From positions 186,001 through 250,000 of the forward strand of contig NZ_AFIG01000003.1 of assembly GCF_000214595.1 (NCBI RefSeq): 64,000 nt of DNA, given 5' to 3'. A model generated the notes under the pieces. The model had not been told where the DNA came from. It made no database searches and worked only from the letters and a program-made list of their open reading frames with translations. Numbering within the stretch: the first letter of the stretch is position 1; every line of letters begins with the position of its first letter. Position numbers and translations under genes: made by a program. This DNA is from Methylophaga thalassica MP. Lineage in GTDB: Bacteria > Pseudomonadota > Gammaproteobacteria > Nitrosococcales > Methylophagaceae. Below, in pieces: positions 44,634 to 53,153 of this stretch.

Positions 44634-46112
44634 GTGAAACATACACATAAACTACTTATTGCTTCGATATTAACCGCTTTATACAACGCACCCGTGCTGG
44701 CAGAAGATTGTGTCGCCGGTGGCACAGCTGACTCCCCTACACTGCTTTGTAATGCAGCAGACAGTAATAACATTAATGACAGCCGTGATAATTTGTCTAT
44801 CACTGTTGAAAGTGGTGCTCAACTTGTCGATGAAAACGATCGCCCTGTAAAGCTGGACGGTTCAAACCAATCAGTCATTAACTACGGTCTTATTGAAAGT
44901 GGCGATGATGATGCTATTCGCGCTAAAGGCACTGACCTGACTATCGATAACTCTGGCACCATTATTGGTGCTGATCGTGGTATACGCCTTCAAGATGATG
45001 CCAATAATTTCACCTTGATTAACCGAGAAACTGGAAAAATCTTTGCTGAAAATCAAGCCGTAAGATTAGATGACGACACCGAACTGAAAAATGCACACAT
45101 TACCAACTATGGTCAGATCGAGAGTGAAAAAGGTCGTGCTATTCAGAGTCGTGGTGCAGGCACAACAGTCATTAACTACGGGACATTACGTGGTAATGAA
45201 GAAGTGATTGAAGCACGCGAAGACTTCACCCTGGAAAATCACGGCACCATCGCCCTGAATGGTTTGTCATGGAATGCAGCGACGAAAACCTGGACTAACA
45301 CTGGTGCCACCGACGATGAAGACGGCGTGCAATTTGCCAGCGGTACCGCAGATAACTACGGTGTGATTTTGGGCACCGATGATGGTATCGATATCGACGA
45401 AGGCAAAGTACACAACCATGCTACCGGTGTGATTGTTTCAACAGGTACAGAAAGTGACCCTTTAAATGGGGGTAATGGTATTGATATTGATCCACTTTTC
45501 GAACCGAATGTAGGTGATGTTCGCACAGCCGGTCCACTAACCATCATCAACGAAGGTTATATCGAAGGCGTTCATGCGATTGGTTCGGATGACGCAAGTA
45601 CTTCTGAAGTCACCGTCACCAACAGTGGTACATTGGTCGGTCGTTCAGGCACAGCTATCCATTTTGCGCCCAATCAAGGTAACAGCAGCCTGACACTGAC
45701 AGGTAACAGTGAAATTATCGGTGATGTGATGTTCGGTAGCGGTGACGATATGGTGATCGTTGACGGACTCACTGCCACAGGTGAGCTGAGTTCAGGTATC
45801 TTCGATGGCAGCTTGGGTAATAACAGCATTATCTTCAAGGACTTTGATCTATCAGATATTTTGTCATTTGAAATATCAGATGCACTTGTCTACCTGTCAT
45901 TAGGCGTCGATAGTGGCGAGCTGTTATCAGGCAAGTTCAAAAACTTCTCATCATGGGGTTTTGGTGATGGCATGTTCTCTACTGAGTATCTTGCCAGCCA
46001 GTTCTCTAACCCAAGTGCCGTACCATTACCTGCAGCACTGCCATTGTTTGCTTTTGGTCTGATTGGCATGTGGGCGGGTCGTTCACGTCTTACAGGTTCT
46101 AAAGCGGCCTAG
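44634..46112 (+). CDS. Secreted repeat protein with VPLPA-CTERM sorting signal
   Basis: A 492-residue secreted protein that starts at GTG (GGAG five bases upstream) with a signal peptide ending PVLAED. The body is a run of short beta-helix-like repeats rich in N-Y/H-G-T-I (VINYGLIESGDDDAIRAKGT, LINRETGKIFAENQAVRL, ENHGTIALNG). The C-terminus reads AVPLPAALPLFAFGLIGMW then AGRSR: a VPLPA motif, a hydrophobic helix and basic residues, the exosortase-type sorting signal. It is probably a surface or matrix protein. It resembles the gene at 46234-47616 in plan but not closely in sequence. Confidence 0.85.
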   Translation: MKHTHKLLIASILTALYNAPVLAEDCVAGGTADSPTLLCNAADSNNINDSRDNLSITVESGAQLVDENDRPVKLDGSNQSVINYGLIESGDDDAIRAKGTDLTIDNSGTIIGADRGIRLQDDANNFTLINRETGKIFAENQAVRLDDDTELKNAHITNYGQIESEKGRAIQSRGAGTTVINYGTLRGNEEVIEAREDFTLENHGTIALNGLSWNAATKTWTNTGATDDEDGVQFASGTADNYGVILGTDDGIDIDEGKVHNHATGVIVSTGTESDPLNGGNGIDIDPLFEPNVGDVRTAGPLTIINEGYIEGVHAIGSDDASTSEVTVTNSGTLVGRSGTAIHFAPNQGNSSLTLTGNSEIIGDVMFGSGDDMVIVDGLTATGELSSGIFDGSLGNNSIIFKDFDLSDILSFEISDALVYLSLGVDSGELLSGKFKNFSSWGFGDGMFSTEYLASQFSNPSAVPLPAALPLFAFGLIGMWAGRSRLTGSKAA

Positions 46113-46150
46113 TTCAGTTATGGTTAAACACTGACAGCAGCATAAGCAGT

Positions 46151-46203
46151 ATTCAGGGCCAGTTTAAACATCTTTTTTCGTGTTTAAACTGGCCCTGAAT
46201 TTT
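46151..46203. terminator. Strong bidirectional terminator between two convergent secreted-protein genes
   Basis: ATTCAGGGCCAGTTTAAACA pairs with TGTTTAAACTGGCCCTGAAT, a 20-bp perfect stem with a loop of about 10 bases and a T run. It separates genes ending at 46112 and 46234. Confidence 0.9.
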
Positions 46204-46233
46204 ATCGGTTTTGCTTAACTTTATATGTGATGT

Positions 46234-47616
46234 TTATGCAACTAAACTCGCTTTACGACGCAAACCCAAAAAGCCGAATAAGACCGGTGCCAACAAGAAA
46301 AACGCGGCAGGAATAGGCACAGCACTCACAGCCTGACTTATCACAAGATTCGCAAAGGTATCGCCAAATACCACTTCAAAATTAAAACCACTTATCGCCG
46401 GTAAAATAATGCTGTCAAAACTACCGACAATGCTGGCGAAGGTCAGGAAGTTAAATGTACCTTCTTGCACATCATCACCAATAAACTCAAAGCTTAATAA
46501 ACCAGCCAGCGAAGCGACATCCGAAATATCCAGCAGATCGGAGTGCGTTTCATCAAACTCCACAACCATCGAACCAAATTCACCTTGCGTGTAATTACCA
46601 TTAATCGTCATCGTACCGATAGAGTTACCGGCGGTCAGACTGGCATAGTTGTCATACCCGGTACCATTTACCGTCACAAGGCTGTTAATGGTGCCGGTTC
46701 CTGACAAATTACCCCCATTAATATTGACGCTGGTTTGGCTCATGACACCATTGTTGATGGTTTGACCTGCGGTTTGAGTGTAATCACCAACCCAGGCACC
46801 ACTACCGACCAATTTCGCTTTTTCATTATTAATAAACGTGCCAGTGTTAACGAAGGCGTTCTGGTTATATATCGATTTATTATTCGTCATCACACCATTG
46901 TTCACCACGGTGTCATTAATAGCATTGGTCAAGACATAGTTATTCGTCATTGAACCCTGATTAATTAAGCGACCTGCGTTAGTGAATGTGCCCTCATTAT
47001 TCAGCGTGCCATTATTCACTAGGGTAGAAGCAATGTAGTTATTTAATTTACCGGCCCGGCTGTTGGTCAAAATGCCATTATTAGTAACGGTCCCACCTCT
47101 GTAACTCGATAAAGTACCGGTATTGGTGAGAATATCGTTATTGCTCAATTGTCCGTTATTGCTAAAGGTGCCCTGATTCAGAAATTCAGCCTGATTATCA
47201 ATTTGGCCATCATTGATCCATCTGCCACCTTTATTCTCTATATAGCCTGTATTGGTAATCTGACCACTTGCTGCATTATTCAAATCACTGACATGCGTGG
47301 TCAGGCTTCCCGTGTTTAGCAAGATGCCAGAATTATTTAAATCACTGTATTTACCATAAAAAGTACCATTATTAATAAAGGTACCCTGATTAGCTAAAAC
47401 AGGATATACAGAAAAAGGCCAGCCTATCACTGACAACTCACTATCATTTTGAAACTGTGTTCCGGACACAATGCTTGTCGTGGCATCATCATCAATCGTT
47501 AAAGGCGAAGTGTTTATTCCAGATAAAACACCATCAGCACTGGCGGCAGCGCTTAATAGGAGTGATGATGTAAATACCGTCGTGAATAAAGAACGTTTTA
47601 TAAATTGAGTATGCAT
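46234..47616 (-). CDS. Secreted N/G-rich repeat protein with VPLPA-type C-terminal sorting signal, under a c-di-GMP riboswitch
   Basis: A 460-residue protein starting MHTQFIKRSLFTTVF with a signal peptide ending ASADG. Residues about 55-290 are some 20 imperfect repeats of the type LxNxGTLxNxGxFxN (for example NNGTLNNEGTFTNAG), a right-handed beta-helix pattern seen in adhesins and matrix proteins. The C-terminus AVPIPAAFFLLAPVLFGFLG followed by LRRK is a sorting signal of the VPLPA/PEP-CTERM class. A start 12 codons upstream would lie inside the riboswitch at 47638-47712, so the ATG at 47616 is preferred. Probable c-di-GMP-controlled biofilm or surface protein. Confidence 0.82.
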   Translation of the reverse strand: MHTQFIKRSLFTTVFTSSLLLSAAASADGVLSGINTSPLTIDDDATTSIVSGTQFQNDSELSVIGWPFSVYPVLANQGTFINNGTFYGKYSDLNNSGILLNTGSLTTHVSDLNNAASGQITNTGYIENKGGRWINDGQIDNQAEFLNQGTFSNNGQLSNNDILTNTGTLSSYRGGTVTNNGILTNSRAGKLNNYIASTLVNNGTLNNEGTFTNAGRLINQGSMTNNYVLTNAINDTVVNNGVMTNNKSIYNQNAFVNTGTFINNEKAKLVGSGAWVGDYTQTAGQTINNGVMSQTSVNINGGNLSGTGTINSLVTVNGTGYDNYASLTAGNSIGTMTINGNYTQGEFGSMVVEFDETHSDLLDISDVASLAGLLSFEFIGDDVQEGTFNFLTFASIVGSFDSIILPAISGFNFEVVFGDTFANLVISQAVSAVPIPAAFFLLAPVLFGFLGLRRKASLVA

Positions 47617-47637
47617 GTTCTGAGTCTCTCTCGGTCT

Positions 47638-47712
47638 ATGTAACTCAGCCACCTTAAGAGCTTAAGGTCTGTAGCTTTCCGTCCTCAGCTCACGCTGAGT
47701 TTGGCAATAATG
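47638..47712 (-). ncRNA. Cyclic di-GMP-I (GEMM) riboswitch
   Basis: On the minus strand it has the GEMM elements in order: GCCAAAC, a stem CTCAGC / GCTGAG capped by the GNRA tetraloop GTGA, then GGACGGAAAGCTACAG (conserved GGACGCAAAGC-CA block), a second stem ACCTTAAG / CTTAAGGT, and GGCTGAGTTAC closing P1. It ends about 22 bases before the ATG of the secreted repeat protein, so control of ribosome access is likely. Confidence 0.85.
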
Positions 47713-47884
47713 ATATGGGCATCCAACCCAGCCAGGATTGATGATATAGAGACAGCTACAACGGCACTATCCGATTTTCGCAAACGTATAAATTAATGAG
47801 AGACGGGCATTAAGGATAATATTTTCTGACTCGTATATGATGTGCTTTCACATACCTAAGACGGAATAATAAGGGATAGCTATT

Positions 47885-48721
47885 TTGGTTTTTCGTTACT
47901 TTATTTGCCTGCTTTTTTTGATATTACAGGCCTGCTCATCCATACCCACCACACAAAACCGCACTGATACGGCAGTTCGTTTAGCTCAGCTCAATGGCTG
48001 GCAATCCCAGATCATCACTACAGCCTCATTTAACTTGCAAAGCTTTATCCCTGAAAAAATCTCACCGTCTAAAGAGTTAACCATTTACATAGAAGGTGAT
48101 GGTTTAGCCTGGTTGAGTCGACGGAAAATGTCTTCAGATCCGACCCCTATCGATCCATTAACACTCAAGCTCGCACTCCTCGATAACCATGCCGTCTATC
48201 TGGCCCGCCCATGCCAATATGTGTGGTCTGGAGGCTGTGAACAGCGTCTGTGGACTTCAGCCCGCTTTTCTCCTGAGGTATTACAAGCGATGAATCAAGC
48301 CGTGGATAAGTTAAAAGCCCAATATCAGGCTTCTTCTTTACGGCTTATTGGTTACTCTGGGGGGGGTGCTGTCGCGACGTTATTAGCCGCTGAGCGAGAC
48401 GATGTTTCTCAGTTAGTCACTGTGGCAGGTAATATTGATACTGATTACTGGACGACATTACAGCATATTTCACCGTTAACAGGCTCATTAAATCCAGCAG
48501 ACCAGTGGCCTTCATTACAGGCCATTCCACAAATTCATTTTGTGGGGAGTGAAGATAAGATCATGCCCGTTGCTGTGGCTAATGCATACCAGCAACATTT
48601 TCCTCAATCAAAACGCCCCACTGTAAGAGTAATCACCGGTATGACTCATCATTGCTGCTGGGTTGAGCACTGGCCAGAGCTATTGCAGGAAATATCTGCC
48701 GCTAAGAAATCTGCCCCTTAA
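47885..48721 (+). CDS. Lipoprotein with alpha/beta-hydrolase fold
   Basis: A 278-residue lipoprotein: the N-terminal signal ends ILQACSS (Cys about 17). The hydrolase fold shows LTIYIEGDGLAW, RLIGYSGGGAVATLLA (nucleophile Ser in GYSGGG), an Asp candidate in HFVGSEDKIMP and His in TGMTHHCCWVEHW. The start is probably the TTG at 47885, served by AAGGGATAG. The substrate is unknown. It ends 4 bp inside the end of the convergent AraC-type gene. Confidence 0.8.
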   Translation: MVFRYFICLLFLILQACSSIPTTQNRTDTAVRLAQLNGWQSQIITTASFNLQSFIPEKISPSKELTIYIEGDGLAWLSRRKMSSDPTPIDPLTLKLALLDNHAVYLARPCQYVWSGGCEQRLWTSARFSPEVLQAMNQAVDKLKAQYQASSLRLIGYSGGGAVATLLAAERDDVSQLVTVAGNIDTDYWTTLQHISPLTGSLNPADQWPSLQAIPQIHFVGSEDKIMPVAVANAYQQHFPQSKRPTVRVITGMTHHCCWVEHWPELLQEISAAKKSAP

Positions 48722-49692
48722 TTAAATGTTCGTCGTAATGTCGCTGACGGTAGCTCGCCGAATAACTGTAGATAATCATTAGAAAACCGCCCTAAATGCC
48801 AGAAGTGCCAATCGCTGGCTATTTGCGTCACCGTCATATTAATATCTGTAGGCCTGAGTAATTGGGATCGCACTCGATTTAATCTCAAGCGATAAAGGTA
48901 GGCATTAGGGGTGATGCCCATTACTTTTTTAAAGTGATACTGCAAGTTACGCTGACTGATACAGACATCTTTACAAATATCGATAATGGTTGGGCAAATA
49001 TGACTGTCCAGCTTAGCGTGAATATAGTCGATAGCTAATCTCACTGATTTAGCCGCTCTTCGCCGTGCCACGACATCAGTTTCTTGCCCATCAAAAAGTA
49101 AGGATGAATCTAAAGACAGCAGCACATGTTCCATCACAGAAGTATTTAAGTGTTTTTGCTGCTCTGGCTGACGGTCATCCGAAGACATCGCTGATAATTG
49201 ATATAGGTAATCAGTAAACAGCTCTAACGGTTGTCGATTTACACCATCAAATACTAAAACACTGTCCACAGGCATTTCCCACTGCCGTGGATTCATCGCT
49301 CTGGCAGACTCAAGTAAGGCCGATTGTTCGAATCGAAAATAAACCGTTTCAGCATTTCCCTCAGCCTGGATATCGACTTCAACATTAGCTGGCAAGAAAA
49401 ATAGTGAATTCTCAAACGCATTATATTCAGATACTCGTACCTGATTTTGTGTGGTACGTTCGAAGGAGATGGTACAAAAGTCTTTTTCGATGATGGCGCG
49501 TTTATGTACGACCTGATTTTGCTGCTCGAACACCACTCTGAACGCCTCATTACCCACTTCACGGTAGTGCCCATAAAACTGACCTGCGGATAACTGGGTA
49601 ATCTCAATCGGTAACCAATCTTGCACAAGCTGCTGTTCATAAGCATCAAACAAAGGCTGATCACAATACACAAGCGCTTGTGTCGGTATCAT
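48718..49692 (-). CDS. AraC-family transcriptional regulator
   Basis: A 324-residue regulator. The N-terminal domain (about 1-210) is a sensory cupin-like fold (LSAGQFYGHYREVGNEAFRVV in pieces). The C-terminal AraC/XylS domain has DICKDVCISQRNLQYHFKKVMGITPNAYLYRLRL in pieces, and DWHFWHLGRFSNDYLQLFGELPSATLR as the second helix-turn-helix. The closest resemblance is to EutR or cyanate/ethanolamine-type regulators, but the ligand cannot be assigned. No obvious target gene stands beside it. Confidence 0.88.
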   Translation of the reverse strand: MIPTQALVYCDQPLFDAYEQQLVQDWLPIEITQLSAGQFYGHYREVGNEAFRVVFEQQNQVVHKRAIIEKDFCTISFERTTQNQVRVSEYNAFENSLFFLPANVEVDIQAEGNAETVYFRFEQSALLESARAMNPRQWEMPVDSVLVFDGVNRQPLELFTDYLYQLSAMSSDDRQPEQQKHLNTSVMEHVLLSLDSSLLFDGQETDVVARRRAAKSVRLAIDYIHAKLDSHICPTIIDICKDVCISQRNLQYHFKKVMGITPNAYLYRLRLNRVRSQLLRPTDINMTVTQIASDWHFWHLGRFSNDYLQLFGELPSATLRRTFN

Positions 49693-49802
49693 ATTAATGT
49701 GTTGGCACAGGTATATAAATTAAGCATTCGAAGAAAAAACCATAAAAGAAGATAGGCAATGAATATACCTTAATTCAATTACTTATGGCATATAAAACAA
49801 AA

Positions 49803-49838
49803 AAACGCCTCAACAGAGCACTGCTGAGGCGTTTCTTA
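49803..49838 (-). terminator. Intrinsic terminator after the autotransporter fragment
   Basis: On the minus strand AAACGCCTCAGCAG / CTGTTGAGGCGTTT forms a strong stem with a short loop and runs into TTTTTTTG. It ends the minus-strand fragment 49857-50150. Confidence 0.85.
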
Positions 49839-49856
49839 TTTCAGACAAAAATTAGC

Positions 49857-50150
49857 TTAGAACGACAAACGTAATTTCACTGATGCCGTTTGATTTAAAA
49901 AGTCTTCACGACCTTCGACATCATATTGAGCGGTGATATCGGTATAGTCGTTTATGTTAACGGTGGCACCAACACCGGCTCTGGCTAACCACGGTGAAGG
50001 GTCAATACCTTCTGTTGTGAAGGCAGTGCCACCACCGGTATAGGATGCCGTCATACTGGTATCGTCATTGATGAGGTCATAACCGATGCCCATATTCGCT
50101 AGTAAGGTGGTCTTATCATTTAACTGGTGGTCGATATCGGTTTGTGCCAT
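49857..50150 (-). pseudogene. C-terminal fragment of an autotransporter beta-barrel
   Basis: A 97-residue fragment: DKTTLLANMGIGYDLINDDT, SMTASYTGGGTAFTTEGIDP, SPWLARAGVGATVNINDYTD and QTASVKLRLSF. This is the last strands of an autotransporter barrel, with the terminal aromatic Phe needed for outer-membrane insertion. The passenger and most of the barrel are missing: a stop codon lies just upstream in frame and the sequence before it is unrelated. The terminator is kept. It is best read as the remnant of a deleted autotransporter gene. Confidence 0.75.
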
Positions 50151-50527
50151 AAGCTGACATCAATACCCTTAGGAAGCAGTAAAAAGAAAGAAGCAATGGC
50201 AGAAATAAACAATGTAATAACCAGAACAAGGATGATAGTACGAAGATCAGGTAACAAAACACACTCACTGTTTAAAACTGACATAGATGATATGTCAGCG
50301 AACTCAATCGATATACGATGGTAGAAGGATATAAAGCAAATACAAATTATGGCAAATCTTGACGCTGAAATGAAAAAAGCGATCAGAATCAAACCGCATT
50401 TCAAATAAAATCATAAGGGCCTGCCCAAAAAGATGACGCTTTATTCTTGGTTATTTCTGTTTATTTATGCCACTTTCACAGCCATTATGTGTCAATACAC
50501 CTACAGCAAAATAATCAAAGGACGAAT

Positions 50528-51496
50528 ATGACGAAGATATATCATAAAAACGACGCGGCCATTTCTGAGCTTGATGAACTGCAATATCACGTCACTCAGC
50601 AATGTGGCACTGAACCTCCGTTTAACAATGCCTACTGGGATAATAAAGAACCGGGCCTCTATGTCGATGTGGTCTCTGGCGAGCCCTTATTTACCTCATT
50701 AGATAAATACGACTCGATGTCTGGCTGGCCCAGCTTTACACGTCCACTCGACGCCAATAATATCACTGAGCATAGTGATAACACACTAGGAATGGTCAGA
50801 ACCGAAGTGCGTTCAAAATTCGGTGACTCGCACCTGGGTCATGTATTCCCTGATGGCCCTGAAGAACAGGGTGGTTTACGTTACTGTATTAACTCGGCCA
50901 GCTTACGTTTTATTCCAAAAGACCAGTTAGCCGCTGAAGGTTATGCTGACTACCTGCCCTTGTTTGATAATGACGAATCAACGGATACCGACACCATTGA
51001 AACCGCCATCTTAGCCGGTGGCTGCTTCTGGGGAATGGAAGAATTATTCCGTCATCAACCCGGCGTGATTAATACCCGCGTTGGCTACACCGGCGGCCAT
51101 GTGCCTGATGTCACCTATAAAGATGTCAAACAAGGCGACACCGGACATGCTGAGGCGATTGAAGTGATGTTTGATTCTTCACAAACCAGCTATCGTGACA
51201 TCCTCGAGTTTTTCTTTATGGTGCATGACTCCACCACCAAAAACCGCCAGGGGAATGATATCGGTGACAGCTATCGCTCGGCTATTTTTGTGGAAAATAG
51301 TGAACAAGCCAAAGTCGCCGATGAATTAATAAAAGAACTCGATGCCAGCGGCATTCTTCCCGGCCCAATCACCACCGAAGTCACCAAAGCCGGTCCATTT
51401 TACGAAGCCGAACCCGAACACCAGGACTATTTACAACATTATCCGAATGGCTATACCTGCCATTGGATTCGTAAAGACTGGAAATTGAAAAAGTAA
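50528..51496 (+). CDS. msrBA: Fused methionine sulfoxide reductases MsrB-MsrA
   Basis: A 322-residue fusion that repairs both sulfoxide stereoisomers of methionine. MsrB comes first (residues about 8-145: [46 protein letters not shown] with the catalytic Cys) and lacks the two zinc CxxC motifs. MsrA follows (about 160-315: [12 protein letters not shown] with the catalytic Cys, [20 protein letters not shown]). The ATG at 50528 has AAGGACG upstream; an in-frame extension to 50447 does not. There is no signal peptide, so it is cytoplasmic, unlike the periplasmic PilB-type fusion. Confidence 0.95.
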   Translation: MTKIYHKNDAAISELDELQYHVTQQCGTEPPFNNAYWDNKEPGLYVDVVSGEPLFTSLDKYDSMSGWPSFTRPLDANNITEHSDNTLGMVRTEVRSKFGDSHLGHVFPDGPEEQGGLRYCINSASLRFIPKDQLAAEGYADYLPLFDNDESTDTDTIETAILAGGCFWGMEELFRHQPGVINTRVGYTGGHVPDVTYKDVKQGDTGHAEAIEVMFDSSQTSYRDILEFFFMVHDSTTKNRQGNDIGDSYRSAIFVENSEQAKVADELIKELDASGILPGPITTEVTKAGPFYEAEPEHQDYLQHYPNGYTCHWIRKDWKLKK

Positions 51497-51516
51497 TGCT
51501 TAGATAAATCACACAC

Positions 51517-51543
51517 TCGGGCATCCAACTGGATGCCCTTTTG
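51517..51543 (+). terminator. Intrinsic terminator of msrBA
   Basis: GGGCATCC / GGATGCCC with a 4-base loop is followed by TTTT. Confidence 0.88.
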
Positions 51544-51630
51544 TATGCCTATCTATTTTCCAGACCTTAAGCATCACAACTAAGAGCTAGTCCGCTAGCA
51601 TTTGACCAAAAAATAAATTTGCTTAAAAAC

Positions 51631-51710
51631 GTAGGTTGGGTTGAACCTGTGAAACCCAACATATCCTATACCTGAATACATGTTGGGTTTCGTACCTCAA
51701 CCCAACCTAC
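51631..51710. repeat. 80-bp palindromic dispersed repeat (MITE- or REP-like)
   Basis: Nested inverted repeats: GTAGGTTGGGTTGA at the left end matches TCAACCCAACCTAC at the right end, with AAACCCAACAT / ATGTTGGGTTT inside. It contains no coding sequence. A half copy occurs at 55321-55349. Similar GTTGGGTT palindromes are dispersed in many bacterial genomes. Confidence 0.8.
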
Positions 51711-51934
51711 AGTGCTAGATGCCCTTTTTTTACCCAACAATAAAGCACCTCGCTTACCTTTGTTTGGCTTCACAAAAAACGCTAGTGAGTTTGTATTTAA
51801 GCTATTGCCAGAAAACACAAAATAAGTCAGAGTTAAACTTAATTCAGAAAATATGGAAGGTTTCATGAATACTAAAAAGTTGGCTTTATTTTTCCAGCCA
51901 GGCTCACCATTCCGGCTCTATTTCCCCAAAAAAT

Positions 51935-52046
51935 TAATCGCGTTTTTATTAATAAACAGATACTTAAGAAATCTAAACCAGTATTACAGAGCGACTTCTT
52001 TAATATTTATTGTGAAGCCAGAGGCTTCATAAAAGATACTGTTAGG
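51935..52046 (+). promoter_or_regulatory. Conserved leader abutting the second cassette array (copy B, attI-like)
   Basis: Bases 51991-52045 match the minus-strand leader of the first array (12405-12351) at 47 of 55 positions with no gap and end at the same point, ATACTG^TTAG. The hairpin here is GAAGCC-aga-GGCTTC; paired bases differ from copy A on both sides of the stem, so the structure is conserved. Weaker similarity (TATTAATAA-CA-ATA-TTAA) reaches back to about 51945. Confidence 0.55.
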
Positions 52047-52054
52047 CTTCACTA

Positions 52055-52369
52055 ATGAAAACAGAGCGAGCTAGTATTAAAAACCAATTTAAAGGGCTTT
52101 ATTCAGAAGTAGAAAGAATTCTATTTAGGCTTGATCCTATGGGGATTAATTTCGAAGACAATACTGACGAATATGATCCAGAAGTAGACATCATTCTACC
52201 GAGATTGAAAACGGCAAATACAGAACTTGAGGTATTGGATATCATTCATGAAGAGTTTTGTCGTTGGTTCGATTCGGAGTTGGTTGGCAATAAAAACAAT
52301 CCAATTTATAGAGAAATAGCAAAAGAGGTTTGGTCGGCATGGATAAAATTCTCTCGGCCATTAGCCTAA
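52055..52369 (+). CDS. Small acidic cassette-encoded protein (DUF1871/immunity-like pattern)
   Basis: A 104-residue acidic protein. It contains LDPMGINFEDNTDEYDPEVDI, then ILPRLKTANTELEVLDIIHE. The pattern 'L-D-P-x-G-x ... DEYDPEV ... I' resembles small DUF1871-type and immunity-like proteins, but the assignment is weak. It starts 13 bases after the cassette boundary (52041/52042) and its TAA stop lies inside the inverse core GCCTAAC of the following attC. It is thus the single gene of a 375-bp cassette. There is no clear ribosome binding site in the short leader. Confidence 0.65.
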   Translation: MKTERASIKNQFKGLYSEVERILFRLDPMGINFEDNTDEYDPEVDIILPRLKTANTELEVLDIIHEEFCRWFDSELVGNKNNPIYREIAKEVWSAWIKFSRPLA

Positions 52370-52424
52370 CAACCACAGGCAGTCGACGCAAAAAGACCAC
52401 GCAACTGCTGCAAGCGTTAAAGGC
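52362..52424 (+). other. attC recombination site of the 375-bp cassette
   Basis: It runs from inverse core GCCTAAC (52364-52370) to GCG^TTAAAGG (cut after 52416). GCCTAAC is the exact complement of GTTAGGC at the cassette start (52041-52047). Inner arms GCAGTCGACG and (from the other side) GCAGTTGCG pair with one unpaired A, as in attC hairpins. Confidence 0.78.
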
Positions 52425-52443
52425 TTTGAGAGTGGAGTTAAAT

Positions 52444-53109
52444 TTGGGCATCGAAGAAAATGGATTTGAGATTCACTCTGGCTTTCTAGATAACGATTCT
52501 ATCAGTGAAATAATTACTTAGATTGAAACGTTAGATTCAGACTTCCCGACACATGGAATTCGTAACGCTGAGAAGAAACTCAGCTCTGTTAAAAATCTCG
52601 TCGAGTCAGACTTGCTTCTAGAAAAGGCCAGGATTTATATCACAGGAAAACCTGAAGTAGTGCGAGTTATTGTCTTTGATAAAACGGCCGATAAGAACTG
52701 GCTTGTTGCTTGGCATCAAGATAAGACAATTTCAGTTAGTGACAAGAAAGAGATTGATGGTTGGGGGCCTTGGACTTTGAAAGATGGGGTTCACCATGTT
52801 CAACCTAAGCTAAATGTCTTGGAGGAAATGGTAACTTTCCGCATCCATCTAGATGATGCAAATGAGAGCAATGGCTGCTTAAAAGTCATACCAAAAAGTC
52901 ATAGATTGGGCATTCTCAGCAAAAATGAACAAGATCGTGTTGTTGCTGAATCAGAAGCATATATCTGCTCAGCTAAATCGGGAGACTTATTAGTAATGCG
53001 GCCACATTTACTGCATTCATCAAGCAAAGGCACAGAGCCAAATCACCGTCGTATTGTTCATATAGAGTACAGTAGCTTTCAGTTACCAATCGGGCTAGCA
53101 TGGGCTTAA
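52444..53109 (+). pseudogene. PhyH-type (phytanoyl-CoA dioxygenase-like) gene interrupted by an amber codon
   Basis: One continuous frame of 222 codons from a TTG at 52444 (GGAG six bases upstream) is broken only by TAG at 52519-52521. Before it: LGIEENGFEIHSGFLDN. After it: IETLDSDFPTHGIRN, AWHQDKTISV (iron-binding HxD), VTFRIHLDDANESNGCLKVIPKSH in pieces, PHLLHSSS (distal His) and NHRRIVHIEY (Arg for 2-oxoglutarate). The layout is that of Fe(II)/2-oxoglutarate PhyH-family oxygenases. A CAG-to-TAG change would explain the break. It is the second gene of the cassette array; its stop lies in GGGCTTAAC, a possible inverse core, but the rest of its attC is missing. Confidence 0.75.
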
Positions 53110-53153
53110 CACTGGCATGCTCCAAAATGGACACAGTCCTGATAAGGAATTAG

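Noticed and set aside
50120-50404. 94-codon minus-strand frame with hydrophobic segments
   Set aside because: No ribosome binding site, unusual composition, and it runs across the broken start of the autotransporter fragment. It is more likely accidental.
51666-51866. Minus-strand frame of 66 codons
   Set aside because: It starts inside the palindromic repeat and has no ribosome binding site.
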